Source: an uncultured Oscillospiraceae bacterium (lineage in GTDB: Bacteria > Bacillota > Clostridia > Oscillospirales > Oscillospiraceae). Taken from it: a DNA stretch of 59,541 nucleotides. Each line of letters starts with the position of its first letter. Positions within the stretch are counted from its first letter, which is position 1. The DNA is taken from assembly GCA_934589705.1 (NCBI GenBank), contig CAKTOH010000010.1, forward strand, positions 1 to 59,541, read 5' to 3'. Positions 23,204 through 32,223 of the stretch are shown here, piece by piece. Made by a program: the position numbers and the translations under genes. The notes under the pieces were generated by a model. The model was given only the letters and a program-made list of their open reading frames with translations, was not told the origin of the DNA and did no database searches.

Positions 23204-25585
23204 TTATCTCTTGACTTCCTGCATGATGAAGCACTCGAAGATATCGCCCTCGCGGATATCGTTGTACTTGGCTACGGTCATGCCGCACTCGAAGCCGGCG
23301 GTGACCTCCTTGGCAGCGTCCTTGAACCGCTGCAAAGAGCCGATCTCGCCCTCGTGCACCACAATGTTGTCCCGGAGCACCCGAACCTGGGAGTCTCTCG
23401 TGACCTTGCCGTCCTTGACCATGCAGCCGGCGACGGTGCCGATGGCAGAGACCTTGTAGGTCATGCGCACCTCGGCGTGGCCGATGACCACTTCCTCGTA
23501 CTTGGGAGCCAGCATACCCTTCATGGCGGCCTCGATTTCGTCCACGGCATCGTAGATCACCCGGTAGAACCGCATATCCACGTTTGCCCGGTGGCCGGAG
23601 GCCTGGGCGGCGGCGTCGGGGCGAACGTTGAAGCCCACGATGATGGCGCCGGAGGTGGAGGCCAGCAGGATATCGCTTTCGTTGATAGCACCCACACCCG
23701 CGTGGATGACCCGAACCCGGACTTCCTCGTTGCTCAGCTTCTCCAAAGAGGCCTTCACCGCCTCGGCGGAGCCCTGAACGTCGGCCTTGACGATCAGCGG
23801 CAGCTCCTTCATTTCGCCCTCCTGCATCTTGGCGAAGAGGTTGTCGAGGGTCACCTTCTGCTGAAGCTTGGCGGCGGCGTCCTTCTGCGCCTGACGGCGC
23901 TGCTCCACCAGCTCCCGGGCCATCCGCTCATCGGTGACGGCGTTGAACTCGTCGCCGGGGGTGGGCACGTCGGCAAGGCCGGTGATCTCCACAGGCACGG
24001 AGGGGCCGGCGGTCTTGACGGTGCGGCCCTTGTCGTTGGTCATCACCCGGACACGGCCTACGGAGGTACCGGCGATGACGATATCGCCCTGATTCAGAGT
24101 GCCGTTCTGCACCAGAAGGGTGGCCACAGGGCCCCGGGCCTTATCCAGACGAGCCTCGATGACGGTGCCCTTGGCTCGGCGGTTGGGGTTGGCCTTCAGC
24201 TCCTGCACCTCGGCGGTGAGCAGCACCATTTCCAGCAGCTCGTCCAGACCCTGGCCGGTCTTGGCGGAGATGGGCACGATGATGGTATCGCCGCCCCACT
24301 CCTCGGGCACCAGGTCATACTTGGTCAGCTGCTCCTTGATCTTTTCGGGGTTGGCGGTGGGCTTATCCATCTTGTTGATGGCAACGATGATGGGCACCTC
24401 CGCCGCCTTGGCGTGGTTAATGGACTCCACGGTCTGGGGCATGATGCCGTCATCGGCGGCCACCACCAGAATGGCGATATCCGTGGACTTTGCGCCGCGG
24501 GCACGCATGGAGGTAAAGGCCGCGTGGCCGGGGGTATCCAGGAAGGTGATCATCTGGCCGTTCACATCCACGGTGTAAGCGCCGATGTGCTGGGTAATGC
24601 CGCCGGCCTCCCCCGCGGTGACGGAGGTCTTCCGGATGGCATCCAGAGTAGAGGTCTTGCCGTGGTCAACGTGACCCATGACAACGACAACGGGGGCACG
24701 GCTCTGGAGCTCCTCGGCGGTATCCACATGGTCGTCGATGATCTGCTCCTCGATGGTAACGGTGACTTCCTTCTCCACCTTGCAGCCCATTTCGGTAGCC
24801 ACAAATTCGGCGGTGTCGAAGTCGATGGTCTGGTTGATACCGGCCATGACCCCGTTCTTCATCAGGCACTTGATGACCTCGCCCGCGGTCTTCTTCATCC
24901 GGGAGGCCAGCTCGCCCACGGTGATCTCGTCGGGGATCTTCACGGTCAGGGGAGCCTTCCGGGCCACCTCCATCTGAAGACGGCGCATCTTCTCCTGCTC
25001 CTCGTTGCGGCTCTTGCTGCCCCGGAAGGAGCCCTTCTGCTGCTTGTTCTGCTGCTTGCCCTTGCCGCCGCCGATGCGCTGCTTGCCGCCCTGGTAATTC
25101 TGAACCCGCTCGGAGACCAGGTTATCCACATCGGCGAACCGGTTGGAATTGACCTGCACCGCGGAGGTATCCACCACCCGGCGCTCCCGCTTGCGCTCCG
25201 GCTCCTTGGGCTTGTCGGCCTTGGGTGCCGCCTGCTGGGCAGGGGCAGACTGGGGCTTGGGGGCATTCTGGGGGCGGGCGTTGTTGTTATTGTTGTTGTT
25301 ATTGGCCTTTGCCTGGGGCTGAGAAGGCTTGGGAGCCTCCTTCTGGGGCTCGGCCTTCGGCTCCTGCTTGGGGGCGGTGGGCTTCACGGCAAACACCTGC
25401 TCCAAGGAGCTGATCTGGTGGTTCTGGGTCATGTACTCGAACACCATATTCAGCTGGCTGTCCTCCAACGCCTGGGTATAGGACTTGGGCTTCTCCCCGA
25501 ATTTTCCGATAATCTCCGACATTTCCTTGGGGGTCATACCGAAATCCGCGGCGACCTCCTTAACACGATACTTAACAAAGCTCAT
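23204..25585 (-). CDS. infB: Translation initiation factor IF-2
   Basis: A 793-residue GTPase that brings fMet-tRNA to the 30S subunit. An N-terminal IF2N domain ([18 protein letters not shown]) is followed by a Pro, Gln and Lys rich linker of about 130 residues that includes a run of eight Asn. A second IF2N ([13 protein letters not shown]) precedes the G domain, with G1 GHVDHGKT, G3 DTPGHAAF and G4 NKMD. Domains II-IV follow to the C-terminus. ATG 25585 follows GGAGGTG by 10 nt. It is fifth in the rimP operon order. Confidence 0.97.
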   Translation of the reverse strand: MSFVKYRVKEVAADFGMTPKEMSEIIGKFGEKPKSYTQALEDSQLNMVFEYMTQNHQISSLEQVFAVKPTAPKQEPKAEPQKEAPKPSQPQAKANNNNNNNNARPQNAPKPQSAPAQQAAPKADKPKEPERKRERRVVDTSAVQVNSNRFADVDNLVSERVQNYQGGKQRIGGGKGKQQNKQQKGSFRGSKSRNEEQEKMRRLQMEVARKAPLTVKIPDEITVGELASRMKKTAGEVIKCLMKNGVMAGINQTIDFDTAEFVATEMGCKVEKEVTVTIEEQIIDDHVDTAEELQSRAPVVVVMGHVDHGKTSTLDAIRKTSVTAGEAGGITQHIGAYTVDVNGQMITFLDTPGHAAFTSMRARGAKSTDIAILVVAADDGIMPQTVESINHAKAAEVPIIVAINKMDKPTANPEKIKEQLTKYDLVPEEWGGDTIIVPISAKTGQGLDELLEMVLLTAEVQELKANPNRRAKGTVIEARLDKARGPVATLLVQNGTLNQGDIVIAGTSVGRVRVMTNDKGRTVKTAGPSVPVEITGLADVPTPGDEFNAVTDERMARELVEQRRQAQKDAAAKLQQKVTLDNLFAKMQEGEMKELPLIVKADVQGSAEAVKASLEKLSNEEVRVRVIHAGVGAINESDILLASTSGAIIVGFNVRPDAAAQASGHRANVDMRFYRVIYDAVDEIEAAMKGMLAPKYEEVVIGHAEVRMTYKVSAIGTVAGCMVKDGKVTRDSQVRVLRDNIVVHEGEIGSLQRFKDAAKEVTAGFECGMTVAKYNDIREGDIFECFIMQEVKR

Positions 25586-25655
25586 TCTATAAAAGCACCT
25601 CCATGATTGGATACGCAAACGGGGCACTCAGCCTTCCGGCTGCCTTCCCGCAAAC

Positions 25656-26078
25656 CTACTTCTTTCCCTTTTTCAGGTTCCGCTGATGGGCCCTGGCCTC
25701 AGCCTGACGCTTCCTGGCCTTGGCGGCCTTCCCGGTGAGCACCTCCAGCGCCTGAGCCGTTTCCGGCTTGGGGGGCAGCGCCTTTACCAGCGCCAGCGCC
25801 AGCTGCACGTCCGTAACTGCGGCAATGGCCAGGCTGGTTCTGCCGACGGCAAAGCCCATTTCGTCCTTGGTCACATCCAGCCGGACGCACTGCTGCTCCG
25901 TACCGGCGGCATAGGACTTGGCCCTGCGCCAGGTGTGGTCGGAGGCATCCGAGGCAACCAGAATCACATAGGCCTTCCCCGCCCGGGCGATGGCCCCTAC
26001 CGGTTCCTCGCCCAGCTCCGCCAGGCCGCCCTTGCGCGCCAGGGACAGATATCCCAGAGCCTTACTGCTGTTTTCCAC
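25656..26078 (-). CDS. ylxQ: L7Ae/L30e-type RNA-binding protein (YlxQ)
   Basis: About 140 residues. The N-terminal 95 form an L7Ae/L30e/Gadd45 fold (LGYLSLARKGGLAELGEEPV, KAYVILVASDAS, GRTSLAIAAV) that binds kink-turn RNA. The C-terminus is a basic Ala, Lys and Arg tail. The chosen start is GTG 26078, 6 nt after GGAGG. It overlaps rnpM by 17 nt. A position between rnpM and infB is conserved in Firmicutes. Confidence 0.88.
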   Translation of the reverse strand: MENSSKALGYLSLARKGGLAELGEEPVGAIARAGKAYVILVASDASDHTWRRAKSYAAGTEQQCVRLDVTKDEMGFAVGRTSLAIAAVTDVQLALALVKALPPKPETAQALEVLTGKAAKARKRQAEARAHQRNLKKGKK

Positions 26079-26340
26079 CGGCGGCCTCCATTTCCTTCTC
26101 AAGCCGGTGGTACACATCCTCGGGGATGGTGACCTCCAGGCTTCTGTCCAGAGCCTTGGCGCGCAGAGCCTTCTTCAGGCACTCCGGGTTCGGGCACAGA
26201 TAGGCCCCACGGCCGTTCATTTTTCCGCCGAAATCCAGGCTCACGCCGCCTTCCGGCGTGCGAACCACCCGGATCAGCTCCCGCTTTGGCTTCCGTTCCC
26301 GGCAGCCCATACATTGCCGCTGGGGAATCTTTTTCTGCAT
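26062..26340 (-). CDS. rnpM: RNase P modulator RnpM (YlxR)
   Basis: A 92-residue DUF448 protein. QRQCMGCRERKPKRELIRVV at the N-terminus and GRGAYLCPNPECLKKAL in the middle are diagnostic. Family members bind RNA and modulate RNase P activity. It lies between nusA and ylxQ in the conserved order. Confidence 0.92.
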   Translation of the reverse strand: MQKKIPQRQCMGCRERKPKRELIRVVRTPEGGVSLDFGGKMNGRGAYLCPNPECLKKALRAKALDRSLEVTIPEDVYHRLEKEMEAAGGKQQ

Positions 26341-26361
26341 TTGGACTACCTCCCGGATTTT

Positions 26362-27546
26362 TTAGACTTCCTCAGTGTCCTGAGTCTCCTGGGCTTCTGC
26401 CGCGGGCTCGGCCTTTTCAGGCTTCTCCAGCTCCTCAGGCTCTGCCTGAGAGGCGGGCTTGATATCAATCTTGTAGCCGGTGAGCCGGGCTGCCAGCCGG
26501 GCGTTCTGACCCTCCTTGCCGATGGCAAGGGACAGCTGATCGTCGGGGACGATGCACCGGCAGGCCTTCTGGCCGGGGATCAGGGTCACGGAGATCACGT
26601 CCGCGGGGCTCAGCGCCGCCCGGACATACTCGCAGGGATCCTCGCTCCAAACCACGATGTCGATCTTCTCGCCGCCCAGCTCTTCCACCACGGCGCCCAC
26701 ACGGCCGCCCCGGGGGCCTACGCAGGCGCCCACGGGATCCACGCCCTCCATAGTGGCCCGGACGGCCATCTTGGAGCGGGAACCGGCCTCTCTGGCAATG
26801 TTGCGGATCTCCACCTGACCGTCAGCGATTTCGGGGGTCTCCAGCTCGAACAGCCGCCGCACCAGGTTGGGATGGGTACGGGACACATGAACCAGGGGGC
26901 CCCGGTTGGCCTTATGAACCTCCAGGACGTAGACCCGGATCAGGTCGCCCTCCTTGTGCTTCTCCCCGGGAATCTGCTCGGAAGCCCGGAGCACCGCGTC
27001 GGAGGCCTCGGTTCCCTGGCCGATGCGGATGAACATATCTCCGGTGGCAGGGTCAATCCGCAGGACGGTGCCGGTGAGCAGCTCCTGGGCCTTGGAGGAA
27101 TAGGATTCATACATCACGCCCCGCTCGGCTTCCCGGATGCCCTGGATGACCACCTGCTTGGCGGTCTGGGCGGCGATCCGTCCGAACTTGGCGATATCCA
27201 CAGGAATGGCAACGGTGTCGCCCACGTTCACATTGGGGTTGGCCTTCCGAGCCACATCCAGGGGGATCTCCAGAGCCAGGTCGGTCAGCTCATCGACCAC
27301 GGTCTTGACCTGATACATGCTCAGGCCTTCCTCGCTCAGATTCACCACCACGTTCTCCGCGGGCACGTCCCGGTGATCCTCCCGATCCTTCCGGTACGCA
27401 TTGGTCAGAGCCTGCTTCAACCGCTCCACCATATAATCCACAGGGATTCCCTTCAGCTTCTCCAGCTCCCGCAGGGAAGCGAAAATCTCCGCGCCGATGT
27501 CCACCTTGGGTGCTTCGGCCTGCTTCTTGGCTGTCTTTCTTGCCAT
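26362..27546 (-). CDS. nusA: Transcription termination/antitermination protein NusA
   Basis: 394 residues. An N-terminal RNA-polymerase-binding domain (about 1-150) is followed by S1 (about 155-215, TGTVLRIDPATGDMFI), KH1 (SRTHPNLVRRLFELETPEI) and KH2 (DDQLSLAIGKEGQNARLAARLTG region). The PVGACVGPRGGRV RNA-binding loop is present. It ends with an acidic tail and lacks the E. coli-type C-terminal repeats, as in other Firmicutes. It starts 12 nt after rimP. Confidence 0.96.
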   Translation of the reverse strand: MARKTAKKQAEAPKVDIGAEIFASLRELEKLKGIPVDYMVERLKQALTNAYRKDREDHRDVPAENVVVNLSEEGLSMYQVKTVVDELTDLALEIPLDVARKANPNVNVGDTVAIPVDIAKFGRIAAQTAKQVVIQGIREAERGVMYESYSSKAQELLTGTVLRIDPATGDMFIRIGQGTEASDAVLRASEQIPGEKHKEGDLIRVYVLEVHKANRGPLVHVSRTHPNLVRRLFELETPEIADGQVEIRNIAREAGSRSKMAVRATMEGVDPVGACVGPRGGRVGAVVEELGGEKIDIVVWSEDPCEYVRAALSPADVISVTLIPGQKACRCIVPDDQLSLAIGKEGQNARLAARLTGYKIDIKPASQAEPEELEKPEKAEPAAEAQETQDTEEV

Positions 27547-27558
27547 GTTCGTGCCTCC

Positions 27559-28011
27559 TTAGAATTCCACGCGAAGCCGCACCTGGGCGACCTCGGATTT
27601 TTCAAATGTAATGGTTTCTTTGCCCGCTTCCACGGTGAGCTTTCCCTCGTTGTATTCCTTCAGAACGCAGGGAATTTCCTTCAGACCGTTCCGGGGCCGG
27701 TAGAGTTTGACGGTAATGGGACTGCCCAGGAAGCGTTCAAAATCTCCGGGGCGCTTCAGAACCCGCTCCAGGCCGGCGGAGCAGACCTCAAAATGATAGG
27801 ACGTGGGGATGGGGTCCTTCTCGTCCAGAATGGGATCCATGGCCCGGGACACGGCCTCGCAGTCGTTAATGTCCACGCCGCCTTCCTTATCCAGATACAG
27901 CCGCAGGAAATACTCGCTGCCCTCCCGGACATACTCCACGTCCCACAGCTCACAGCCCTGCTCCTCCACAATGGGGCGGGCAAGCTCCGCCACCAGCTCG
28001 GTCACTTTCAT
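27559..28011 (-). CDS. rimP: Ribosome maturation factor RimP
   Basis: A 150-residue protein needed for 30S maturation. LARPIVEEQGCELWDVEYVREG and LRLYLDKEGGVDINDCEAVSR are the family hallmarks, followed by VCSAGLERVLKRPGDFERFLG. A C-terminal SH3-like domain completes it. It is the first gene of the long minus-strand operon and is preceded by an approximately 80-nt leader with a strong hairpin. Confidence 0.95.
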   Translation of the reverse strand: MKVTELVAELARPIVEEQGCELWDVEYVREGSEYFLRLYLDKEGGVDINDCEAVSRAMDPILDEKDPIPTSYHFEVCSAGLERVLKRPGDFERFLGSPITVKLYRPRNGLKEIPCVLKEYNEGKLTVEAGKETITFEKSEVAQVRLRVEF

Positions 28012-28040
28012 GGATCTCCTCCTTTTTCGTCCATGCTAAG

Positions 28041-28068
28041 AAGAAAGAGAGGCGCTTGCGCCTCTCTT
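28041..28068 (-). promoter_or_regulatory. Leader hairpin of the rimP-nusA-infB operon
   Basis: A 12-bp stem GAAAGAGAGGCG/CGCCTCTCTTTC with a four-base loop on the minus strand, followed by TTCTT. It sits between the promoter and the rimP ribosome-binding site and could be a weak attenuator or stability element. NusA feedback on it is speculation. Confidence 0.55.
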
Positions 28069-28099
28069 TCCTACCTACATTCTACCTTTTAACATGGGT

Positions 28100-28128
28100 A
28101 TTATACCACCGTTTCGGCGGTATTGCAA
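28100..28128 (-). promoter_or_regulatory. rimP operon promoter
   Basis: TTGCAA (28128-28123), 17 bp, TATAAT (28105-28100) on the minus strand. Confidence 0.85.
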
Positions 28129-28199
28129 GGGGTTTTCCCCGGAAAATGGGACAATATTTTTCGCCTGTCCCGGCAAAAATCCCACAATCTGCCGAAAAG

Positions 28200-28567
28200 C
28201 GCCCTTTCAGGGTCTGAAAACCTCCCGAAGAAGGCTTGTCATTGCTGGCCAGTGGAATGTGGCGCAATTCTCAGGTTCTTCCGAGAAACGTCGAAAAACG
28301 CACTGGTGCGGGAGCACCCAGAGGCTCCCTTGTGTAAAGGGAGCTGGCTCGCGCGTCTCACGCAAGCGCGAGACTGAGGGATTGTAAAGCTGCGTCAATG
28401 AGAGCACACAAAAAGGTGGGAGTTCTGATCCCCTCAGTCATGGCCTTGCGGGAGACGGCCATGACAGCTCCCCTTGATCAGCAAGGGGAGCCTTTTTCCC
28501 TCTACATAAGGTGGGCTTTGCGCTTCGCCGGGAAGTGTCCTGACACTTAGGGGGGAATTTCCAAAAG
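28200..28567. repeat. Gene-free repeat block with R2
   Basis: It contains a degenerate R1 piece (TGTCATTGCTGGCCAGTGG, about 28238), the R2-flanking CGCACTGGTGCGGGAGCACCC (28301-28321) and a full R2 (28323-28492). No gene is seen. Confidence 0.75.
28323..28492. repeat. R2 element, complete copy
   Basis: 170 bp. The left half has GGCTCCCTTGTGTAAAGGGAGC and the inner hairpin CTCGCGCG...CGCGAG. The core is GACTGAGGGATTGT ... TTCTGATCCCCTCAGTC. The right half has inner hairpin CATGGCC...GGCCATG and end CCCCTTGATCAGCAAGGGG. Confidence 0.75.
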
Positions 28568-28597
28568 CAAAAGCCGGAGCGGACGCTCCGGCTTTTG
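28568..28597 (-). terminator. Terminator of the TRAP transporter operon
   Basis: CAAAAGCCGGAGC / GCTCCGGCTTTTG, 13 bp with a short loop, 9 nt after the permease stop. It is T-rich on both sides, so it may work in both directions. Confidence 0.85.
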
Positions 28598-28605
28598 AAA
28601 TCTTA

Positions 28606-30552
28606 TCAGGCCTTTACGGCTCCCAATTTCTTGCTGAACAGGTACTGCATCGCAAACACGGCGCCCACCAGCAGGATACCGCCCACGTCGGTGACGGTGC
28701 CGGGGAAAATCAGCATCAGGCCGCCCGCGCAGCAAATCAGCCGCTGATACCAGGACATATGGGTATGCAGATACCCCTCCAGAGAAGCGGATACCGCGGT
28801 AATACCGATGAAGGCGGTGATGCTGATGCTGACGACACCCCAGACGTTGGTATCCACAAACAGCAGCGCCGGATTCAGGGCAAATACATAGGGCACGATG
28901 AAGGCGGCAACCGCCAGCTTGGTAGCCGTGATGGCGGTCTTCATGGGGCTGGCCTGGGCAATGGCCGCGCCGGCATAGGCCGCCAGCGCCACAGGAGGCG
29001 TCAGGTCTGCCACAATGCCGAAGTAGAACACGAAGAAGTGGGCGGCAATGGTGGGAACGCCCATCCGGATGAGGATGGGGGCGCAGGTAGCCGCCATAAT
29101 GCAGTAGGTGGCCGTGGTGGGCACGCCCATGCCCAGAACGATACAGCAGACCATGGTCAGGAACAGGGCAATGAACACCTGATCTCCCGCCAGCACCACA
29201 ATGCCGTTGATGAGCATATTCGCAAGGCCGGTCATGGTGATGGTGCCCGCGATGATGCCCGCGATGCCGCAGGCGGCAGCCACGGTGATGGTCCCCTGAC
29301 CGCCGGCAGCCAATGCCTCCAGCAGACACTTGGGGGTGATCCGGTTGTCCTTGTCGAACATGGACACGGCGATGGCAGCCACAATGGCGATGGCGGCGGC
29401 GTACTGAATGCTCCGGGTGCTGGTGCTTACCAGGTATACCAGCAGAACCAGAGGCAGCAGCAGATAGACCTTCTTCAGCAGGGGGCGCAGCTTGGGCAGT
29501 TCCTCCCGGCTCAGACCCCGCAGACCAAGCTTCTTAGCCTCCAGATGCACCGCCACGAAGATACCCGCGAAGTACAGCACCGCGGGCAGAATGGCCTTCA
29601 GGGCGATCTGACTGTAGGGAATCTGCACATAGTCCGCCATCAGGAAGGCGGCGGCGCCCATGATGGGAGGCATGATCTGACCGCCGGTGGAAGCGGAGGC
29701 TTCCGCGGCAGCGGCAAATTCCGGGTCATAGCCCGTCCGCTTCATCAGGGGGATGGTCACGGAGCCGGAGCCGACGGTATTGGCGACCGAGGAGCCGGAT
29801 ACCATGCCCTCCAGCGCGCTGGCTACCACCGCCACCTTCGCCGGGCCGCCGGGCAGACTGCCCAGCAGAGAATTTGCCACGTTGATGAAGAAATCCGCAA
29901 TGCCCGTGCGCTCCAGGAACGCGCCGAAGATGATGAACACCACGATAAATTTCGAGCAGACGTTGATGGGGGTGGAGAGAATGCCCTCCTTGCTGTAGAA
30001 CAGGTAGCGGATGATGTACTTGACCTTTCCCCAGAGGGTGGGGTTGGCAAGGCCGGCGGTAAAGGCGTAAATCAAGAAGCAGGCCGCCACGATCAGGATG
30101 GGCAGACCCACGCTTCTGCGGCAGACCTCCGCCAGAGCCAGCACGCCCAGAATGCCGATGACGATCTGGACATCGGAAAACTTGGTACCCTGCTGGATAA
30201 TGGTTTTGGCGTTGAAGGCAAAGTACAAAAACGCGCCGGTGCCCACGATCATAATGATCCAGTCGTACCAGGGAATGTGGTTCACCCGCTGATGGCTCTT
30301 CCTGGCCGGGAACACCAGAATGCCGATTAACACGATCCAGGCCACAAAGGTGGTCAGCCGCAGCTCCTCCAGCCAGCTGGCGAACAGGGTCACATACAGA
30401 CAGAACAGGGAAAACAGCGCCAGCACGCAGTTCACCGCGAACCTGGGCTTTCCCTCCCAGAGGCGGACGTTGGATTCCTGGTCATATTTTTTCATGACCG
30501 TTTCCAGATCCATCGGCTCCTCCGGCATTGTTTTTTTCTTAAAGAATCCCAT
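28606..30552 (-). CDS. TRAP transporter fused permease (TAXI type)
   Basis: About 648 residues with roughly 16 membrane helices: the small (DctQ-like) and large (DctM-like) permease parts are fused, as usual for TAXI-type TRAP systems. DctM hallmarks are visible: FGAFLERTGIADFFINVANS, GSVTIPLMKRTGYDPEFAAA, ASASTGGQIMPPIMGAAAFL and LGMGVPTTATYCIMAA. It imports an organic acid or amino acid using a Na+ gradient; substrate unknown. ATG 30552 follows AGGAGG by 7 nt; the frame is open for 77 further codons but overlaps only the intergenic spacer. It is co-transcribed 181 bp after the TAXI binding protein. Confidence 0.92.
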   Translation of the reverse strand: MGFFKKKTMPEEPMDLETVMKKYDQESNVRLWEGKPRFAVNCVLALFSLFCLYVTLFASWLEELRLTTFVAWIVLIGILVFPARKSHQRVNHIPWYDWIIMIVGTGAFLYFAFNAKTIIQQGTKFSDVQIVIGILGVLALAEVCRRSVGLPILIVAACFLIYAFTAGLANPTLWGKVKYIIRYLFYSKEGILSTPINVCSKFIVVFIIFGAFLERTGIADFFINVANSLLGSLPGGPAKVAVVASALEGMVSGSSVANTVGSGSVTIPLMKRTGYDPEFAAAAEASASTGGQIMPPIMGAAAFLMADYVQIPYSQIALKAILPAVLYFAGIFVAVHLEAKKLGLRGLSREELPKLRPLLKKVYLLLPLVLLVYLVSTSTRSIQYAAAIAIVAAIAVSMFDKDNRITPKCLLEALAAGGQGTITVAAACGIAGIIAGTITMTGLANMLINGIVVLAGDQVFIALFLTMVCCIVLGMGVPTTATYCIMAATCAPILIRMGVPTIAAHFFVFYFGIVADLTPPVALAAYAGAAIAQASPMKTAITATKLAVAAFIVPYVFALNPALLFVDTNVWGVVSISITAFIGITAVSASLEGYLHTHMSWYQRLICCAGGLMLIFPGTVTDVGGILLVGAVFAMQYLFSKKLGAVKA

Positions 30553-30733
30553 TTCTCTTCCTCCTTGACCGTATGACCCGCGCTGCCAGGCCGCGCCACA
30601 CGGCGGTAAGTTTGCTTTTGCAGAATCCAGGAAATACTCCTGCCAATCGGGTATTTCCTGAATCCTGCATTCTCTTAGAATGGTAGAACTGGCTGCGGCG
30701 AATGCCTCGCCGCAGCCAATATGTCGCTTGGAT

Positions 30734-31702
30734 TTACTGTGCCTCGACGGTAACGCCCTTTTCGGTGTAGTACTTGGCGGCACCGGCGTGGAAGGGAGCG
30801 GTCATGCCGGTGGTGGCGTTCTCAATGCTCAGCTCCTTGCCCTTGCCGTTTTCCGCGGCGATGGCGTCCACGTTTTCAAAGATGGCCTTGGTCAGGTTGT
30901 AAACATCCTCCTCCTTGGCGTCCTTGGACACGATCAGGGTCGCCTTGACGGTGACGGTGGACACATCGGAATCCTGACCCTTGTAGGTACCGGCGGGGAC
31001 GGTGTAAGCGGTATAGAAGGGGTTGTTTGCCATCAGCTTGTCGGCAATCTCGCCGTCGATGGGCACGATGTAAGCGTCGTTGGTGGTGCACAGCTCGGTG
31101 ATGGCGGCAGTGGGGGCACCGGCCACGATGAAGGCCGCGTCGATCTTGCCGTCCTTCAGGCCGTCGGCGCTGTCGGCGAAGCTCAGGTACTGGGGATTGA
31201 TGTCCTCCTCAGTCAGGCCCGCGGCGCTCAGCACGTCCATGGCGTTGAAGTACACGCCGGAGCTGGGCGCGCCGATGGAAACGCTCTTGCCCTTCAGATC
31301 CGCGGCGGACTTGATGGTGGGATCCATGGTAATCAGCTGCACCTGCTCGGCGTACAGACCGCCTACCACCCGGAAGTCCTGGATGGGCGCGCCGTCAAAG
31401 GAGCGGATGCCCTGCCAAGCGTAGGCCATCACGTCGGACTGGACGGTGCCCAGCTGGTAGTCGCCGGAGGCGATGGATTCAATATTGGCCTTGGAGCCGT
31501 CGGTGGAAACCACGTTCACATCGATTCCGGCCTTATTTTTAATGTACTGACCCAGCACGCCGCCAAAGGCGTAGTAGGTGCCGGCGGTGCCGCCGGTGCC
31601 CATGGTCATTTTCGTCGCGGAGCCGGAGCCGCCGCAGCCTGCCAGAAGAGAAGCCGCCATAACAGCTGCCATTGCGATGGAAAGCATCTTCTTCATTTTC
31701 AT
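30734..31702 (-). CDS. TAXI-family TRAP solute-binding lipoprotein
   Basis: A 322-residue extracytoplasmic binding protein. The signal peptide ends in lipobox LLAGC (Cys at about residue 22), so it is lipidated by the Lgt encoded in this window. TAXI-family features follow: MTMGTGGTAGTYYAFGGVLGQYI, IESIASGDYQLGTVQSDVMAYA, and a later VYFNAMDVLSAAGL. It feeds the fused permease just downstream. SD AGGAGG lies 10 nt before ATG. The promoter contains a 14-bp palindrome (operator candidate). Confidence 0.92.
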   Translation of the reverse strand: MKMKKMLSIAMAAVMAASLLAGCGGSGSATKMTMGTGGTAGTYYAFGGVLGQYIKNKAGIDVNVVSTDGSKANIESIASGDYQLGTVQSDVMAYAWQGIRSFDGAPIQDFRVVGGLYAEQVQLITMDPTIKSAADLKGKSVSIGAPSSGVYFNAMDVLSAAGLTEEDINPQYLSFADSADGLKDGKIDAAFIVAGAPTAAITELCTTNDAYIVPIDGEIADKLMANNPFYTAYTVPAGTYKGQDSDVSTVTVKATLIVSKDAKEEDVYNLTKAIFENVDAIAAENGKGKELSIENATTGMTAPFHAGAAKYYTEKGVTVEAQ

Positions 31703-31757
31703 TTTTTCGTTTCCTCCTTATTTTCTCATCTTCCCGTTTCGGAGCGGGGTAAGCTCC

Positions 31758-31785
31758 ATTATACCATCGTTTTGCAATATTGCAA
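31758..31785 (-). promoter_or_regulatory. TRAP operon promoter with palindromic operator
   Basis: TTGCAA (31785-31780), 16 bp, TATAAT (31763-31758) on the minus strand. The -35 is half of a perfect palindrome TTGCAATATTGCAA (31772-31785), and a further TTGCA half-site lies beside it at 31788-31799. A repressor site is likely. Confidence 0.7.
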
Positions 31786-31971
31786 GTGCAAAATTGCATC
31801 AGGCTCCGGATATCCCCGGTCAAAGCCGGGTTATTCCGTTTATTCATGCGATTTATTCACCAAAAAAATGCAAAATCAAGGGCTTTTCCAGGCAGAACGC
31901 CGTTCCCCTTTGTGCAATATCGCCATCAGCCACAGTCACAGGCGGATTCCTTTGGTGTAATCCTCCAAAAT

Positions 31972-32061
31972 GTTCCTCCTGGGCGGAGGAACGTGTACCA
32001 CCGGCGTATCTTCCCCAAAAAGAAATCGGCGTCCCGACAGAAACCCGCCAGGACGCCCAAC
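31972..32061 (-). ncRNA. Putative short leader-like RNA with two terminator hairpins
   Basis: Transcript predicted from a minus-strand promoter, start near 32061. The first hairpin GGCGTCC/GGACGCC (32057-32028) is followed by a T-rich run (TTTCTTTTT). Downstream GGTGGTACACG (32002-31992) resembles the T-box core consensus GGTGGTACCGCG. It is followed by a second hairpin GTTCCTCC/GGAGGAAC (31992-31972) and ATTTT. There is no room for a normal T-box stem I, so the T-box reading is doubtful. Confidence 0.35.
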
Positions 32062-32067
32062 AGGATC

Positions 32068-32096
32068 ATTATACCACCGGCACTCAATTCCGTCAA
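32068..32096 (-). promoter_or_regulatory. Minus-strand promoter with no gene after it
   Basis: TTGACG (32096-32091), 17 bp, TATAAT (32073-32068). No reading frame with a ribosome-binding site follows. Confidence 0.7.
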
Positions 32097-32171
32097 TCTT
32101 TATCTCCTGCAAAATTCTTTTTTCTCCGGTTTGCACGGAAAACTGCTAACTTTTTTAGATAAGATTCCATC

Positions 32172-32200
32172 TTGCGTTTTCTCAAATCCCATGCTATTAT
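32172..32200 (+). promoter_or_regulatory. Promoter of the 32.2-kb RNA
   Basis: TTGCGT (32172-32177), 17 bp, TATTAT (32195-32200). Predicted start near 32207, two bases before the first structured repeat. Confidence 0.7.
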
Positions 32201-32223
32201 CTAGGTACAAAGAGGTGATACCA

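Noticed and set aside
28200..28600. CRISPR array
   Set aside because: The repeats are palindromic, of unequal length and irregularly placed, with no spacer pattern and no cas genes in the window.
30553..30783. 77-residue N-terminal extension of the TRAP permease
   Set aside because: It covers the spacer after the binding protein and is not hydrophobic. ATG 30552 has AGGAGG.
31936..32136. 66-codon minus-strand frame
   Set aside because: It starts upstream of the minus-strand promoter, has no ribosome-binding site and runs through the hairpins.
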